From contig NZ_JAMGSL010000001.1 of assembly GCF_025195125.1 (NCBI RefSeq), positions 178,353 to 242,352 on the forward strand: a stretch of DNA of 64,000 nt. The letters run 5' to 3'. The translations under genes and the position numbers were made by a program. This stretch comes from Streptomyces sp. Je 1-79. GTDB lineage: Bacteria; Actinomycetota; Actinomycetes; Streptomycetales; Streptomycetaceae. The notes under the pieces were generated by a model that was not told the DNA's origin, did not search any database, and was given only the letters and a program-made list of their open reading frames with translations. Positions within the stretch are counted from its first letter, which is position 1. Each line of letters begins with the position of its first letter. Shown here piece after piece: positions 1-21,840 of this stretch.

Positions 1-47
1 GCCCGTCCGCAGCCACCCGGCCCGCCCGCCGGCCGCCGCGGACGGGC
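1..47. terminator. GC-rich hairpin at left edge
   Basis: Bases 1-10 (GCCCGTCCGC) are perfectly complementary to bases 38-47, with a GC-rich loop of 27 bases. It has no U-tract, as is usual in Streptomyces, and could end transcription of a gene lying left of the window. The sequence is cut at base 1, so the stem may be longer. The large loop keeps confidence low. Confidence 0.35.
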
Positions 48-90
48 GGCCCCCGCCACCCGCGCCCCGTTCCCAGCAAGCACCGCGCCC

Positions 91-112
91 GGCCGCCGAA
101 CGAACGGCGGCC
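91..112. terminator. Short hairpin in the NRPS leader
   Basis: GGCCGCCG at 91-98 pairs perfectly with CGGCGGCC at 105-112 around a 6-base loop. It lies 79 bases upstream of the NRPS start. It could belong to the terminator of the preceding gene or be a structured leader. No iron box is visible in 1-191, so the NRPS is probably read from a promoter further left or from one I cannot recognise. Confidence 0.35.
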
Positions 113-191
113 CCTCCCCGGCGCGGGCCGGGAGCGGGGCGCACCGGACACACCTCACCGACGCACCACCAGGGAAAGGCCCATTCGAACG

Positions 192-14437
<14,246 letters not shown>

Positions 14438-14441
<4 letters not shown>

Positions 14442-14647
14442 GCACCAACCCGTTCGAGGACCCGCAGGGCCGCTTCCTCGTCCTCGTGAACGACGAGAAC
14501 CAGCACTCGCTGTGGCCCTCCTTCGCCGAGGTGCCCGCCGGCTGGCGCACCGCCTTCGGTGAGGAGACGCGTGAGGCCTGCCTCGCGTACGTCGAGGAGC
14601 ACTGGACGGACCTGCGCCCGGCGAGCCTGGTGGCCCAGCAGGCCTGA
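14438..14647 (+). CDS. MbtH-like NRPS accessory protein
   Basis: A 69-residue protein that binds adenylation domains and helps them fold or work. It carries the family core [10 protein letters not shown] and a following AGW and DLRP, at the usual length of about 70 residues. Its ATG overlaps the NRPS stop codon (ATGA) with an AAGGAG ribosome site inside the end of the NRPS gene, so the two are translationally coupled. One of the four NRPS A domains is the expected partner. It is followed directly by a strong terminator. Confidence 0.95.
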
Positions 14648-14661
14648 CCCCGCACCGCCCG

Positions 14662-14703
14662 ACGCCGCCGCCCGTGGAGAACCGTCTCCACGGGCGGCGG
14701 CGT
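14662..14703. terminator. Perfect 19-bp stem terminator after the NRPS-mbtH operon
   Basis: Bases 14662-14680 pair without mismatch to 14685-14703 around the 4-base loop ACCG, beginning 14 bases after the mbtH stop. The stem is very GC rich and symmetric, so it should work in both directions. Confidence 0.85.
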
Positions 14704-14890
14704 TCTGACGTGCGCCACCGTCGTGGGCGTTCGTCCTGCTGGGGCGGAACGGCCTCGTGGGGTACCAGGGGCCGTGAGCGGAACGCGCCCGCAGGGGCGC
14801 CGGCCCGGGTGCCCACCCGCCTCTCCTAGGACTTCGTCCTGGGGGGAGCCCCAAGCGGGACGATCGCCCACGCGGGGGCGGGCAGCAACG

Positions 14891-14932
14891 CAAGAAGGCT
14901 CCCGACCGGAACCCCGGTCGGGAGCCTTCTTG
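14891..14932. terminator. Perfect 19-bp stem terminator for the exporter operon
   Basis: Bases 14891-14909 pair without mismatch to 14914-14932 around loop AACC. It lies just past the stop of the minus-strand ABC exporter gene. In each reading direction the stem ends in CTTCTTG, so it is likely bidirectional. Between the two terminators (14704-14890) I see no gene. Confidence 0.85.
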
Positions 14933-14950
14933 GTGCTGCGAGGATGGGCG

Positions 14951-16816
14951 TTACGCCGGTACGGCAGGCTCCTGGCGGCTGTCGGACCAGGCCGACCAGA
15001 GCTCGGCGTAACGGCCGCCCGCCGCGACGAGTTCGTCGTGGGTGCCGGTCTCCACGACCCGGCCCTGGTCCAGGACGACGACGCGGTCCGCGGTCGCCGC
15101 CTGGGGGAGGCGGTGGGCCACCATCATGCCCGTACGGCCCTCCAGGGCGCGCAGAGCGGCGGTCTCCAGGACCCGGGCGCCCGCGCTGCCGGCGTCGGCC
15201 GTCGCCTCGTCGAGAATGGCGATCGGCGGGTCGGTGAGCACCAGCCGGGCCAGCGCCAGGTGCTGGGCCTGGGTCACGGTGAGGCGGTGGCCGCCCTCGC
15301 CCACGACCGTGGCCAGCCCGTCGGGCAGCCCGTCGACCCACTCCAGGGCGTCGACGTGCGCCAGCGCGGCGCGCAGCTCCTCGTCCGTCGCCCCGGGACG
15401 GGCGAGCCGCAGGTCCTCGGAGAGCGGGCCGGCGAAGACGTGGACCTCCTGGCTGATGAGGGTGACCGCCCGCCGGACCCCGGCCGGGCCGAGCTCCCGG
15501 GAGTCCACGCCGCCCAGGGAGATCGCACCGGTCGCCGGGTCGTGGACGCCCGCGATCAGCTTCGCGAGCGTGGTCTTGCCCGCGCCGCTGGCGCCGACCA
15601 GGGCGACCCGTTCGCCGTCCCTGACCTCCAGGTCCACCGCGGAGAGCACCGGGTGGCCGTCCACGTACGCGTGGCCGAGCTCGGAGACCTTGACCGAGCC
15701 GTCCACCGGTACGGCGGCCCGCTCGTCGGTCTCCCGTTCGGCCGGGAGGCTCGACACGCCGACGAGGCGGGCGAGGCTCGCCCCGGCGGACTGGGCGTCG
15801 TCGATCAGGAAGAGCGCGGCGTTGATCGGGTTGAACAGGCCGTGGAAGTAGAGCGCCGCCGCGGTCGCCGTACCGATGCTCACCGAGCCGTTGTCGACCA
15901 GGAAGAACCCGGTGAGGAGGATCGACGTCATACCGATGAACTCGGCGATGTTGAGGCGGGAGAAGAAGCCCGAGACGAGGCGCATGCCGCGCGCCGCCAG
16001 GTCCACCGCCGTCTGCGACCGCTGCTCCAGGAGCTCCGCGTGCCGGTCGTTCAGCCGGAACGCCCGCACCGTGCGGACCCCGCCGATGCTGTCGAGCAGC
16101 TGGTGCTGCAGGGCTCCGGTCGCCACCCGGTGCTCGCCGTAGATGCTCGCGGCGCGCGGGATGTACCAGCGCACGGTCAGGATGTGGACCGGAACGGCCA
16201 CCAGCACCGCCACGAGGAAGCGCCAGTCGAGGACGGTGAGCCCCACCAGCGTCAGGATGATGGTGAGGAAGGCGCCCGCGAACTCGGGGAGCGCCTGCCG
16301 CACGGCCTTGGCGATCAGGGTGACGTCGCCCGTCACCCGCGAGGTGAGGTCGCCGGAACCGGCCTTCTCGACCCGTTCGAGGGGCAGCCGCAGCGCCCGT
16401 GCGATGAACCGCTCCCGCAGGTCCGCGAGGACGGTCTCGCCGAGCCTGGCGACGAGCGACTTGCCGATCGCGGTCGCGACGCCCCTGGCGACGGCGACCA
16501 CGAGGAGCAGCACCATCGGCACGGTCAGCGCGCCGGCGCCGCTCTTGTCCACGACCAGGTCCACGATGCGGCCGAGCAGGGGCGCGGTCAGCAGCCCGAT
16601 GCCCGTGCCGACGACCAGGACGGTCACGGCGCCCACCGTGAGGAGCCGGTGGTGGCGCAGCAGCTCGCGGACGACGGCGAAGGTCCTGGCGCCGCTGGCG
16701 GTGGGCAGGAGTTCGCGTTCGGGTGTGCCGGGTCCGCTCATCGTCCGTCCTTCGTCCTGCGGGTCTCGGCCCTGCGCGTCGGGGTCCTGGGGGTCTCTGT
16801 CCTGAGCGGTCGTCAT
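14951..16816 (-). CDS. ABC exporter half-transporter with intact Walker A/B but degenerate signature
   Basis: A 621-residue TM-NBD half-transporter, the second gene of a two-gene operon; its ATG overlaps the upstream stop (ATGA). The membrane domain has about six helices. The nucleotide-binding domain has Walker A GASGAGKTT (about 407-415) and Walker B IAILDEATAD (about 530-538). The signature, however, reads LTVTQ instead of LSGGQ (about 511). The N-terminus before MSGPGTPE carries a short repeated RDPQD sequence; a start at that internal Met (16741) is possible, but coupling favours 16816. Given the NRPS next door, siderophore export is the likely job, although IrtAB-type siderophore import by exporter-fold proteins is an alternative. 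The partner is the gene at 16813-18510. Confidence 0.9.
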   Translation of the reverse strand: MTTAQDRDPQDPDAQGRDPQDEGRTMSGPGTPERELLPTASGARTFAVVRELLRHHRLLTVGAVTVLVVGTGIGLLTAPLLGRIVDLVVDKSGAGALTVPMVLLLVVAVARGVATAIGKSLVARLGETVLADLRERFIARALRLPLERVEKAGSGDLTSRVTGDVTLIAKAVRQALPEFAGAFLTIILTLVGLTVLDWRFLVAVLVAVPVHILTVRWYIPRAASIYGEHRVATGALQHQLLDSIGGVRTVRAFRLNDRHAELLEQRSQTAVDLAARGMRLVSGFFSRLNIAEFIGMTSILLTGFFLVDNGSVSIGTATAAALYFHGLFNPINAALFLIDDAQSAGASLARLVGVSSLPAERETDERAAVPVDGSVKVSELGHAYVDGHPVLSAVDLEVRDGERVALVGASGAGKTTLAKLIAGVHDPATGAISLGGVDSRELGPAGVRRAVTLISQEVHVFAGPLSEDLRLARPGATDEELRAALAHVDALEWVDGLPDGLATVVGEGGHRLTVTQAQHLALARLVLTDPPIAILDEATADAGSAGARVLETAALRALEGRTGMMVAHRLPQAATADRVVVLDQGRVVETGTHDELVAAGGRYAELWSAWSDSRQEPAVPA

Positions 16817-18510
16817 GCCAGCACCGCCGAGCGGTACGTCTCGTGGGCGGCGACCAGCTCCGGGTGGCTGCCCTCGGCGGCCACGCGGCCCTCGTCGAGC
16901 ATGACCACGACGTCGGTCCCGGCGAGCAGCGCGGGGCTGGTGGTGACCAGGACCGTGGTGCGGCCGTTGCGCAGCTCGCGCAGCCGGCCGGCGATGCGGG
17001 CCTCGGTGACCGTGTCGACGGCCGTGGTCGGGTCGTGGACGACGAGGACCGGCGGGTCGGCCGCCAGGGCCCGGGCGAGCGCGACCCGCTGGCGCTGGCC
17101 GCCGGAGAGCGACCGGCCGCGCTCGGTGAGGACGGTGTGCACGCCGTCGGGCAGGGCCTGGGCGACGTCGTCCGCCGCTGAGGCGGCGAGCGCCGGTCCG
17201 AAGTCCGCGCCGTCGCCGTCGGCCCCGGCCCGTACGTTGGCGAGGAGGCTGTCCTCGAACAGGTCGGCGTCGTGGTGGGCGACGAGGATCGCGCGGCGGG
17301 CGTCGTCCGGGCCGAGGTCGGTCAGCGGCACCCCGTCGAGCTCGACGGTCCCCTCCGCGGGGTCGAGTTCGCGGCCCAGGCAGAGCAGCAGGTCGTTCGC
17401 GGCCGCCGCGTCACGGGCGACGACCCCGACGAGGCTGCCGGGGGCGATGTCGAGGTCGACCCCGCGCAGCGCGCCCTGGATGACCCCGCGAAGGCGCAGC
17501 CCGCCGGTGACCGGGTCGGGCAGCGCGGCGGTGCCCGCACCCACGGCGGGAGGCGAGGCGAGGACCTCGGCGATCCGCTCGGCGGAGGCACGGCCCTGGG
17601 CGAACTCGCCGTTGACGTAGGTGAGGAGCTGGAAGGGGCCGAGGAGGTACTGGGCGAGGCCGACGGCCGCCACCAGCTCACCCACGGTGATGCTGCCGCT
17701 CATCGCGAGGTGGGCGCCGACGAGGCCGATGGCCGCGATGAAGATGCCGGTGAGCGCGAGGATCGCGCCGTCGTGCCAGGCCCGGCTGGTCGCGGCCCGC
17801 AGCGCGGAAGCGAGCGAGCTCCGGCTCGTCTCCCGGTAGCGGGAGACCGCGGCCGCCTCGGCGCCGATGCCCTTGAGTACGCGCAGGCCGGCGACCAGGT
17901 CGGCGGCGACTCCGGACGCGTGGGCGGCGTGCTCCTGCTCCGCCTCGCTGCGCCGCTCGAGCGGGCGGCTGATGACATGGCCGAGCCAGAGCAGCGGCGG
18001 GACGCCGAGGAGGACCAGCAGGCCGAGCGGTACGGAGATGCGCAGCAGTGCCACCGCGCTGATCGCCAGACCGGCGATGGCGGACAGGGTGTACGGGAGT
18101 GCGGCGGCGACCGAGCCGACGCGTCGGGCGTCGCCGGTCGCGACGGCGGTCAGCGCGCCGGGCAGCCGTCCGCTGTCCGCGCCGCCGCGCGGGTCGAGCA
18201 CGCGGGCGGCGAGGTCCTTGCGGATCCGGTGCGCGGCGGACTCGCCCGCGCCCTCGGCGAGCCGGGCGGAGTTCCGGTAGCAGGTGGACAGGATGAGGAA
18301 CAGGCCGGCGAGCACCAGGAGCCACCGCAGGAGGGCGCCCGAGGAACCGGTCGCCACCGCCTCGTCGATGACCAGACCGATGACGACGGGGACGAGAGCC
18401 TCGCACGCCTGATGCGCCATGCCCAGGAATGAGGCCCAGGTGACACGGCGGCGTTGGTCGGCGAGTGCTCTGCGGAGGACGAGGCCCCCCGTTGGTCCTC
18501 CAGCGGGCAT
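16813..18510 (-). CDS. ABC exporter half-transporter with degenerate ATP-binding motifs
   Basis: A 565-residue TM-NBD half-transporter. I place the start at ATG 18510 because it has a GGAGG site six bases upstream and lies downstream of the iron box at 18542-18560; a longer reading from 18639 would start upstream of that box. Its Walker A is lost: the usual GxxGxGKST position reads ARDAAAAND (about 365-373). Walker B reads VVHDPTT, with the magnesium Asp replaced by His and the catalytic Glu by Asp. The signature LSGGQRQR (about 467) is perfect. It should pair with the downstream half-transporter, whose defects are exactly complementary. Transport of the cluster's siderophore is inferred from position and iron control. 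Confidence 0.9.
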   Translation of the reverse strand: MPAGGPTGGLVLRRALADQRRRVTWASFLGMAHQACEALVPVVIGLVIDEAVATGSSGALLRWLLVLAGLFLILSTCYRNSARLAEGAGESAAHRIRKDLAARVLDPRGGADSGRLPGALTAVATGDARRVGSVAAALPYTLSAIAGLAISAVALLRISVPLGLLVLLGVPPLLWLGHVISRPLERRSEAEQEHAAHASGVAADLVAGLRVLKGIGAEAAAVSRYRETSRSSLASALRAATSRAWHDGAILALTGIFIAAIGLVGAHLAMSGSITVGELVAAVGLAQYLLGPFQLLTYVNGEFAQGRASAERIAEVLASPPAVGAGTAALPDPVTGGLRLRGVIQGALRGVDLDIAPGSLVGVVARDAAAANDLLLCLGRELDPAEGTVELDGVPLTDLGPDDARRAILVAHHDADLFEDSLLANVRAGADGDGADFGPALAASAADDVAQALPDGVHTVLTERGRSLSGGQRQRVALARALAADPPVLVVHDPTTAVDTVTEARIAGRLRELRNGRTTVLVTTSPALLAGTDVVVMLDEGRVAAEGSHPELVAAHETYRSAVLA

Positions 18511-18541
18511 GCGGCGCCTCCACAGGAAAAGGGCTGGATAG

Positions 18542-18560
18542 TTAGGTAAGGCTACCTTAA
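18542..18560. promoter_or_regulatory. Iron box (DmdR1/IdeR type) for the ABC exporter operon
   Basis: TTAGGTAAGGCTACCTTAA resembles the actinobacterial iron-box consensus TTAGGTTAGGCTCACCTAA and is itself a near-palindrome. It sits 31 bases upstream of the exporter ATG at 18510, where a bound DmdR1/IdeR repressor would block transcription when iron is plentiful. Confidence 0.8.
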
Positions 18561-18658
18561 ACATCGCAGGTGCCAAGGGTGCCCGCGGGTCCCCCGTCGT
18601 CCCCTCGGACCCGGCTGACGAGGTGCGAAGCACCGCCACGTTGACCTCTCCACGACTG

Positions 18659-18677
18659 TACGGTTAGGCTCACCTAA
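18659..18677. promoter_or_regulatory. Iron box for the siderophore uptake operon
   Basis: TACGGTTAGGCTCACCTAA matches 17 of 19 consensus positions. It lies 99 bases upstream of the first permease start at 18777, and back to back with the exporter's iron box at 18542, giving divergent iron-controlled promoters in 18511-18776. Confidence 0.85.
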
Positions 18678-18776
18678 GTTCCATCGTCGGGTGTGTCATG
18701 TCGCTTGCCGCACCCCCATGTTCATCGCCTCGCGCGGTCCGCGGGGTGCTCGTTTCCGCCGCCAGGGGAGTGGTCG

Positions 18777-19853
18777 TTGTCCGTCGAAACCCAGGCGGCG
18801 TCCGGAACCGGGACCGGTGGCCCCGCCAGGCCCGTCGTGCCCACGGCACGTCCGGCCGCGGTGGCCCTGCGGGGGCTCGGGCTCCTCGTCGCACTCGGCG
18901 CACTGGTCCTCGTCTCCCTGCTCAGCGTCTGGGTCGGCACGCGCGGCATCCCGTTCACCGCGACATGGGACCTCCTGTGGTCACCTGACGGCTCGGAAGC
19001 CTCCGTCATCGTGCACGACTACCGGATCCCCCGTACCCTCCTCGGACTTCTGGTGGGGGTGGCCCTCGGCCTGGCCGGCGCCCTGATGCAGGCACTGACC
19101 CGCAATCCGCTCGCCGATCCCGGACTGCTCGGTGTGAACCTGGGCGCCTCCGCCGGCATCGTCGTGGCCATCGCCTTCGTCGGCGTCGCCACACCGCTCG
19201 GCTACGTGTGGTTCGCCCTCGCGGGAGCCGCCGCCGCCTCCGTGGGCGTCTACCTCCTCGGCTCCTCGGGACGGAAACTGGCCACCCCCGACCGGCTCGT
19301 CATCGCCGGAGCCGCGGTGACCGCCGTGCTCTACGCCTTCAACTGGGCCGTCCTGCTCTTCGATCCGGAGGCGTTCGACCAGTTCCGCTTCTGGACCGTG
19401 GGCTCGCTCGCCGGCCGGTACTACGACATCGTGCTCCTCGTCCTGCCGTTCGTCCTCGTCGGCCTGGTCGTCGCCTTCCTGCTGGCCCCCTCCCTCAACG
19501 CCCTGGCCATGGGCGACCAGATGGGACGCTCCCTCGGCGTCAACGTCGGCCGCACCCGCGTACTGGCCGCCGTCGCCGTCATGCTGCTGTGCGGAGCGGC
19601 CACCGCCGCCGCCGGACCGATCAGCTTCGTCGGCCTGGCCGTCCCGCACATCGCCCGGTTCGTCAGCGGGGCCGACCAGCGCTGGGTGTTCGCGTACTCG
19701 ATGCTGCTCGCCCCGGTCCTGCTCATCGGCTCGGACGTGGTCGGCCGTGTGCTCGGCGCCCCCGGCGAGGTGCAGGTCGGCATCGTCACCGCGTTCATCG
19801 GAGCCCCCTTGTTCATCGCGCTGTGCCGCCGTCGAAAGCTGGTCATGCTGTGA
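18777..19853 (+). CDS. FecCD-type iron-siderophore ABC permease (first)
   Basis: An integral membrane permease of the FecCD/BtuC family, importing ferric siderophore. I chose the TTG at 18777 (358 residues) because AGGGGAG at 18764-18770 sits six bases upstream; a longer GTG reading from 18693 has no good ribosome site. The protein has about nine to ten hydrophobic segments and the family motifs ALTRNPLADPGLLGVNLGAS and GPISFVGLAVPHIAR. It is the first gene after the iron box at 18659-18677. Its stop overlaps the second permease start (GTGA). No periplasmic-binding lipoprotein gene is in the window. Confidence 0.93.
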   Translation: MSVETQAASGTGTGGPARPVVPTARPAAVALRGLGLLVALGALVLVSLLSVWVGTRGIPFTATWDLLWSPDGSEASVIVHDYRIPRTLLGLLVGVALGLAGALMQALTRNPLADPGLLGVNLGASAGIVVAIAFVGVATPLGYVWFALAGAAAASVGVYLLGSSGRKLATPDRLVIAGAAVTAVLYAFNWAVLLFDPEAFDQFRFWTVGSLAGRYYDIVLLVLPFVLVGLVVAFLLAPSLNALAMGDQMGRSLGVNVGRTRVLAAVAVMLLCGAATAAAGPISFVGLAVPHIARFVSGADQRWVFAYSMLLAPVLLIGSDVVGRVLGAPGEVQVGIVTAFIGAPLFIALCRRRKLVML

Positions 19854-20953
19854 GCGCCGTACGGGAGTCGACCGCACCCGCGCCCGGATCCACGAAGAAC
19901 CGCGCCCCCCGCGTCGTCAGCGGCCGGGTCGTGCGCATGGGACCCGGCGGTGTCTCGGTGCGGCTCCAGGGACGCGCGGTCGCCGTGACCACGCTGCTGC
20001 TCGCCTCGCTCGTCGTCGTCATGGGCATCACGCTGACCACCGGAGACTTCCCGCTCAGCGTCGGAGAGGTCTTCGGGGCCCTGACCGGGAACGGCTCCGG
20101 AGCCGCCGACTTCGTCGTCAACACCCTGCGCATGCCGCGCATCCTGACCGCGGTCTTCGTCGGCGCGGCCCTCGGGGTGAGCGGGGCGATCCTGCAGAGC
20201 CTCACCCGCAACTCCCTCGGCAGCCCCGACATCATCGGCTTCACCAACGGCTCGGCCGTGGGCGCGCTCGTCGTCATCATCGTGCTGCACGGCAGCATGA
20301 CCCAGATCGCGCTGGGCGCGCTGGTCGGCGGACTCGCCACGGCCCTCGCCGTCCATCTCCTCATGCTCGGACGCGGGTTGCAGGGGTTCCGGCTGGTCGT
20401 CATCGGCATCGGTGTCAGCGCGCTGCTGCTGGCGGCCAACTCGTACCTGATCACCCGGGCGACCTTCCAGGAGGCCCAGGAGGCGCAGGCGTGGATGATC
20501 GGCAGCCTGGGCAACCGGCTGTGGATGCACGCCAACGCCATCGGCATCGCCCTCGCCGTCCTGCTGCCGCCGGCCCTGCTCCTCTCGCGCCGCCTGGCGA
20601 TGGTGGAGATGGGCGACATCACCGCGACGGCCCTCGGCGTCAACGTGACGCGGACCCGGACGGCGCTCTTCGTCATCAGCGTCGCCCTCGCCGCCTTCGC
20701 CACCGCCGTCACCGGCCCCATCTCCTTCATCGCCCTGGCCGCGCCCCAAGTCGTCCGCAGACTCACCCGCTCCTCCGGACCCGCGCTGCTGCCCGCCGCC
20801 CTCATGGGCGCCGTCCTGCTCCTCCTGAGCGACCTCGTCGTGCAGCGGGTCTTCGCGCCCGCGCTCCTGCCCGTGGGCGTGGCGACCGGCGCCGTCGGCG
20901 GGGTCTACCTCATCTGGCTGCTGATCACCGAGTCGCGAAAGAGCCGCGCATGA
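19850..20953 (+). CDS. FecCD-type iron-siderophore ABC permease (second)
   Basis: The second FecCD permease, 367 residues from GTG 19850, which overlaps the stop of the first. Family motifs SLTRNSLGSPDIIGFTNGS and GPISFIALAAPQVVRR are clear. It would form the membrane heterodimer of the importer with the preceding permease. Its stop overlaps the ATPase start (ATGA), so the three transport genes are translationally coupled. Confidence 0.93.
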   Translation: MSAVRESTAPAPGSTKNRAPRVVSGRVVRMGPGGVSVRLQGRAVAVTTLLLASLVVVMGITLTTGDFPLSVGEVFGALTGNGSGAADFVVNTLRMPRILTAVFVGAALGVSGAILQSLTRNSLGSPDIIGFTNGSAVGALVVIIVLHGSMTQIALGALVGGLATALAVHLLMLGRGLQGFRLVVIGIGVSALLLAANSYLITRATFQEAQEAQAWMIGSLGNRLWMHANAIGIALAVLLPPALLLSRRLAMVEMGDITATALGVNVTRTRTALFVISVALAAFATAVTGPISFIALAAPQVVRRLTRSSGPALLPAALMGAVLLLLSDLVVQRVFAPALLPVGVATGAVGGVYLIWLLITESRKSRA

Positions 20954-21828
20954 CTGCACAGAACTCCCCGCAGCCCCGGCTGCGCGCCGAGGACCTCACG
21001 CTCTCCTACGACCAGCGGACCGTCGCCACGTCCCTGAGCGTGGACATCCCCGACCACTCCTTCACGGTCATCATCGGACCGAACGCCTGCGGCAAGTCGA
21101 CGCTGCTCACGGCGCTCGCCCGGATGCTCAGGCCCAAGGCCGGGCAGGTCTACCTCGACGGCGCCGCCATCGCCTCGTACCGCTCCCGTGAGGTCGCCCG
21201 CCGGCTCGGCCTGCTCCCGCAGTCCTCCAGCGCGCCCGGCGGCATCACGGTCGGCGATCTCGTGGCCCGCGGCCGGTACCCGCACCAGCGGCTGCTGAAG
21301 CAGTGGTCCGCCGAGGACGAGACGGCCGTCGTCGAGGCGATGCGGCAGACCGGCGTACTGGAACTGGCCGACCGCCCCGTGGACGACCTCTCCGGCGGCC
21401 AGCGGCAGCGCGTCTGGCTGTCCATGGTGCTGGCCCAGCAGACCTCCCTCCTGCTCCTCGACGAGCCGACCACCTTCCTCGACATCGCCCACCAGGTCGA
21501 GGTGCTCGACCTCTGTGCCGAGCTGCACGCCCGCAAGGGCCACACCGTCGTGGCGGTCCTCCACGACCTCAACCAGGCCTGCCGTTACGCCACTCACCTC
21601 ATCGTGATGAGGCCCGGCGGAACGATCGCCGCGCAGGGCGACCCGGCCACCGTCATGACCGCCGAGCTCGTCGAGGACGTGTTCGGCCTGCCCTGCCGGA
21701 TCATCGACGACCCGGAGACCGGGACCCCGCTGATGATCCCGGCCGCGCCCAGGCGGTTCGACCCGGAGGCCGACGCGGCCACCGCCCCGGACACGGCCGA
21801 CGACGCCGTGCTCGCCGAGACCTCCTAG
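20950..21828 (+). CDS. Iron-siderophore ABC importer ATPase (FecE/FepC-like)
   Basis: A 292-residue ATP-binding subunit with Walker A GPNACGKST, Q-loop LPQSS, signature LSGGQRQR, Walker B LLLLDEPTTFLD and switch HDLNQACRYA, all typical of ferric-siderophore importers. A C-terminal acidic Ala/Asp tail of about 25 residues is extra. It overlaps the second permease and ends 12 bases before the amidohydrolase, so it belongs to the same iron-controlled operon. Confidence 0.95.
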   Translation: MTAQNSPQPRLRAEDLTLSYDQRTVATSLSVDIPDHSFTVIIGPNACGKSTLLTALARMLRPKAGQVYLDGAAIASYRSREVARRLGLLPQSSSAPGGITVGDLVARGRYPHQRLLKQWSAEDETAVVEAMRQTGVLELADRPVDDLSGGQRQRVWLSMVLAQQTSLLLLDEPTTFLDIAHQVEVLDLCAELHARKGHTVVAVLHDLNQACRYATHLIVMRPGGTIAAQGDPATVMTAELVEDVFGLPCRIIDDPETGTPLMIPAAPRRFDPEADAATAPDTADDAVLAETS

Positions 21829-21840
21829 GACGGACTGCCC

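Noticed and set aside
18511..18639. Longer N-terminus for the first exporter gene starting at 18639
   Set aside because: It would start upstream of the iron box and has no ribosome site; ATG 18510 has GGAGG at good spacing.
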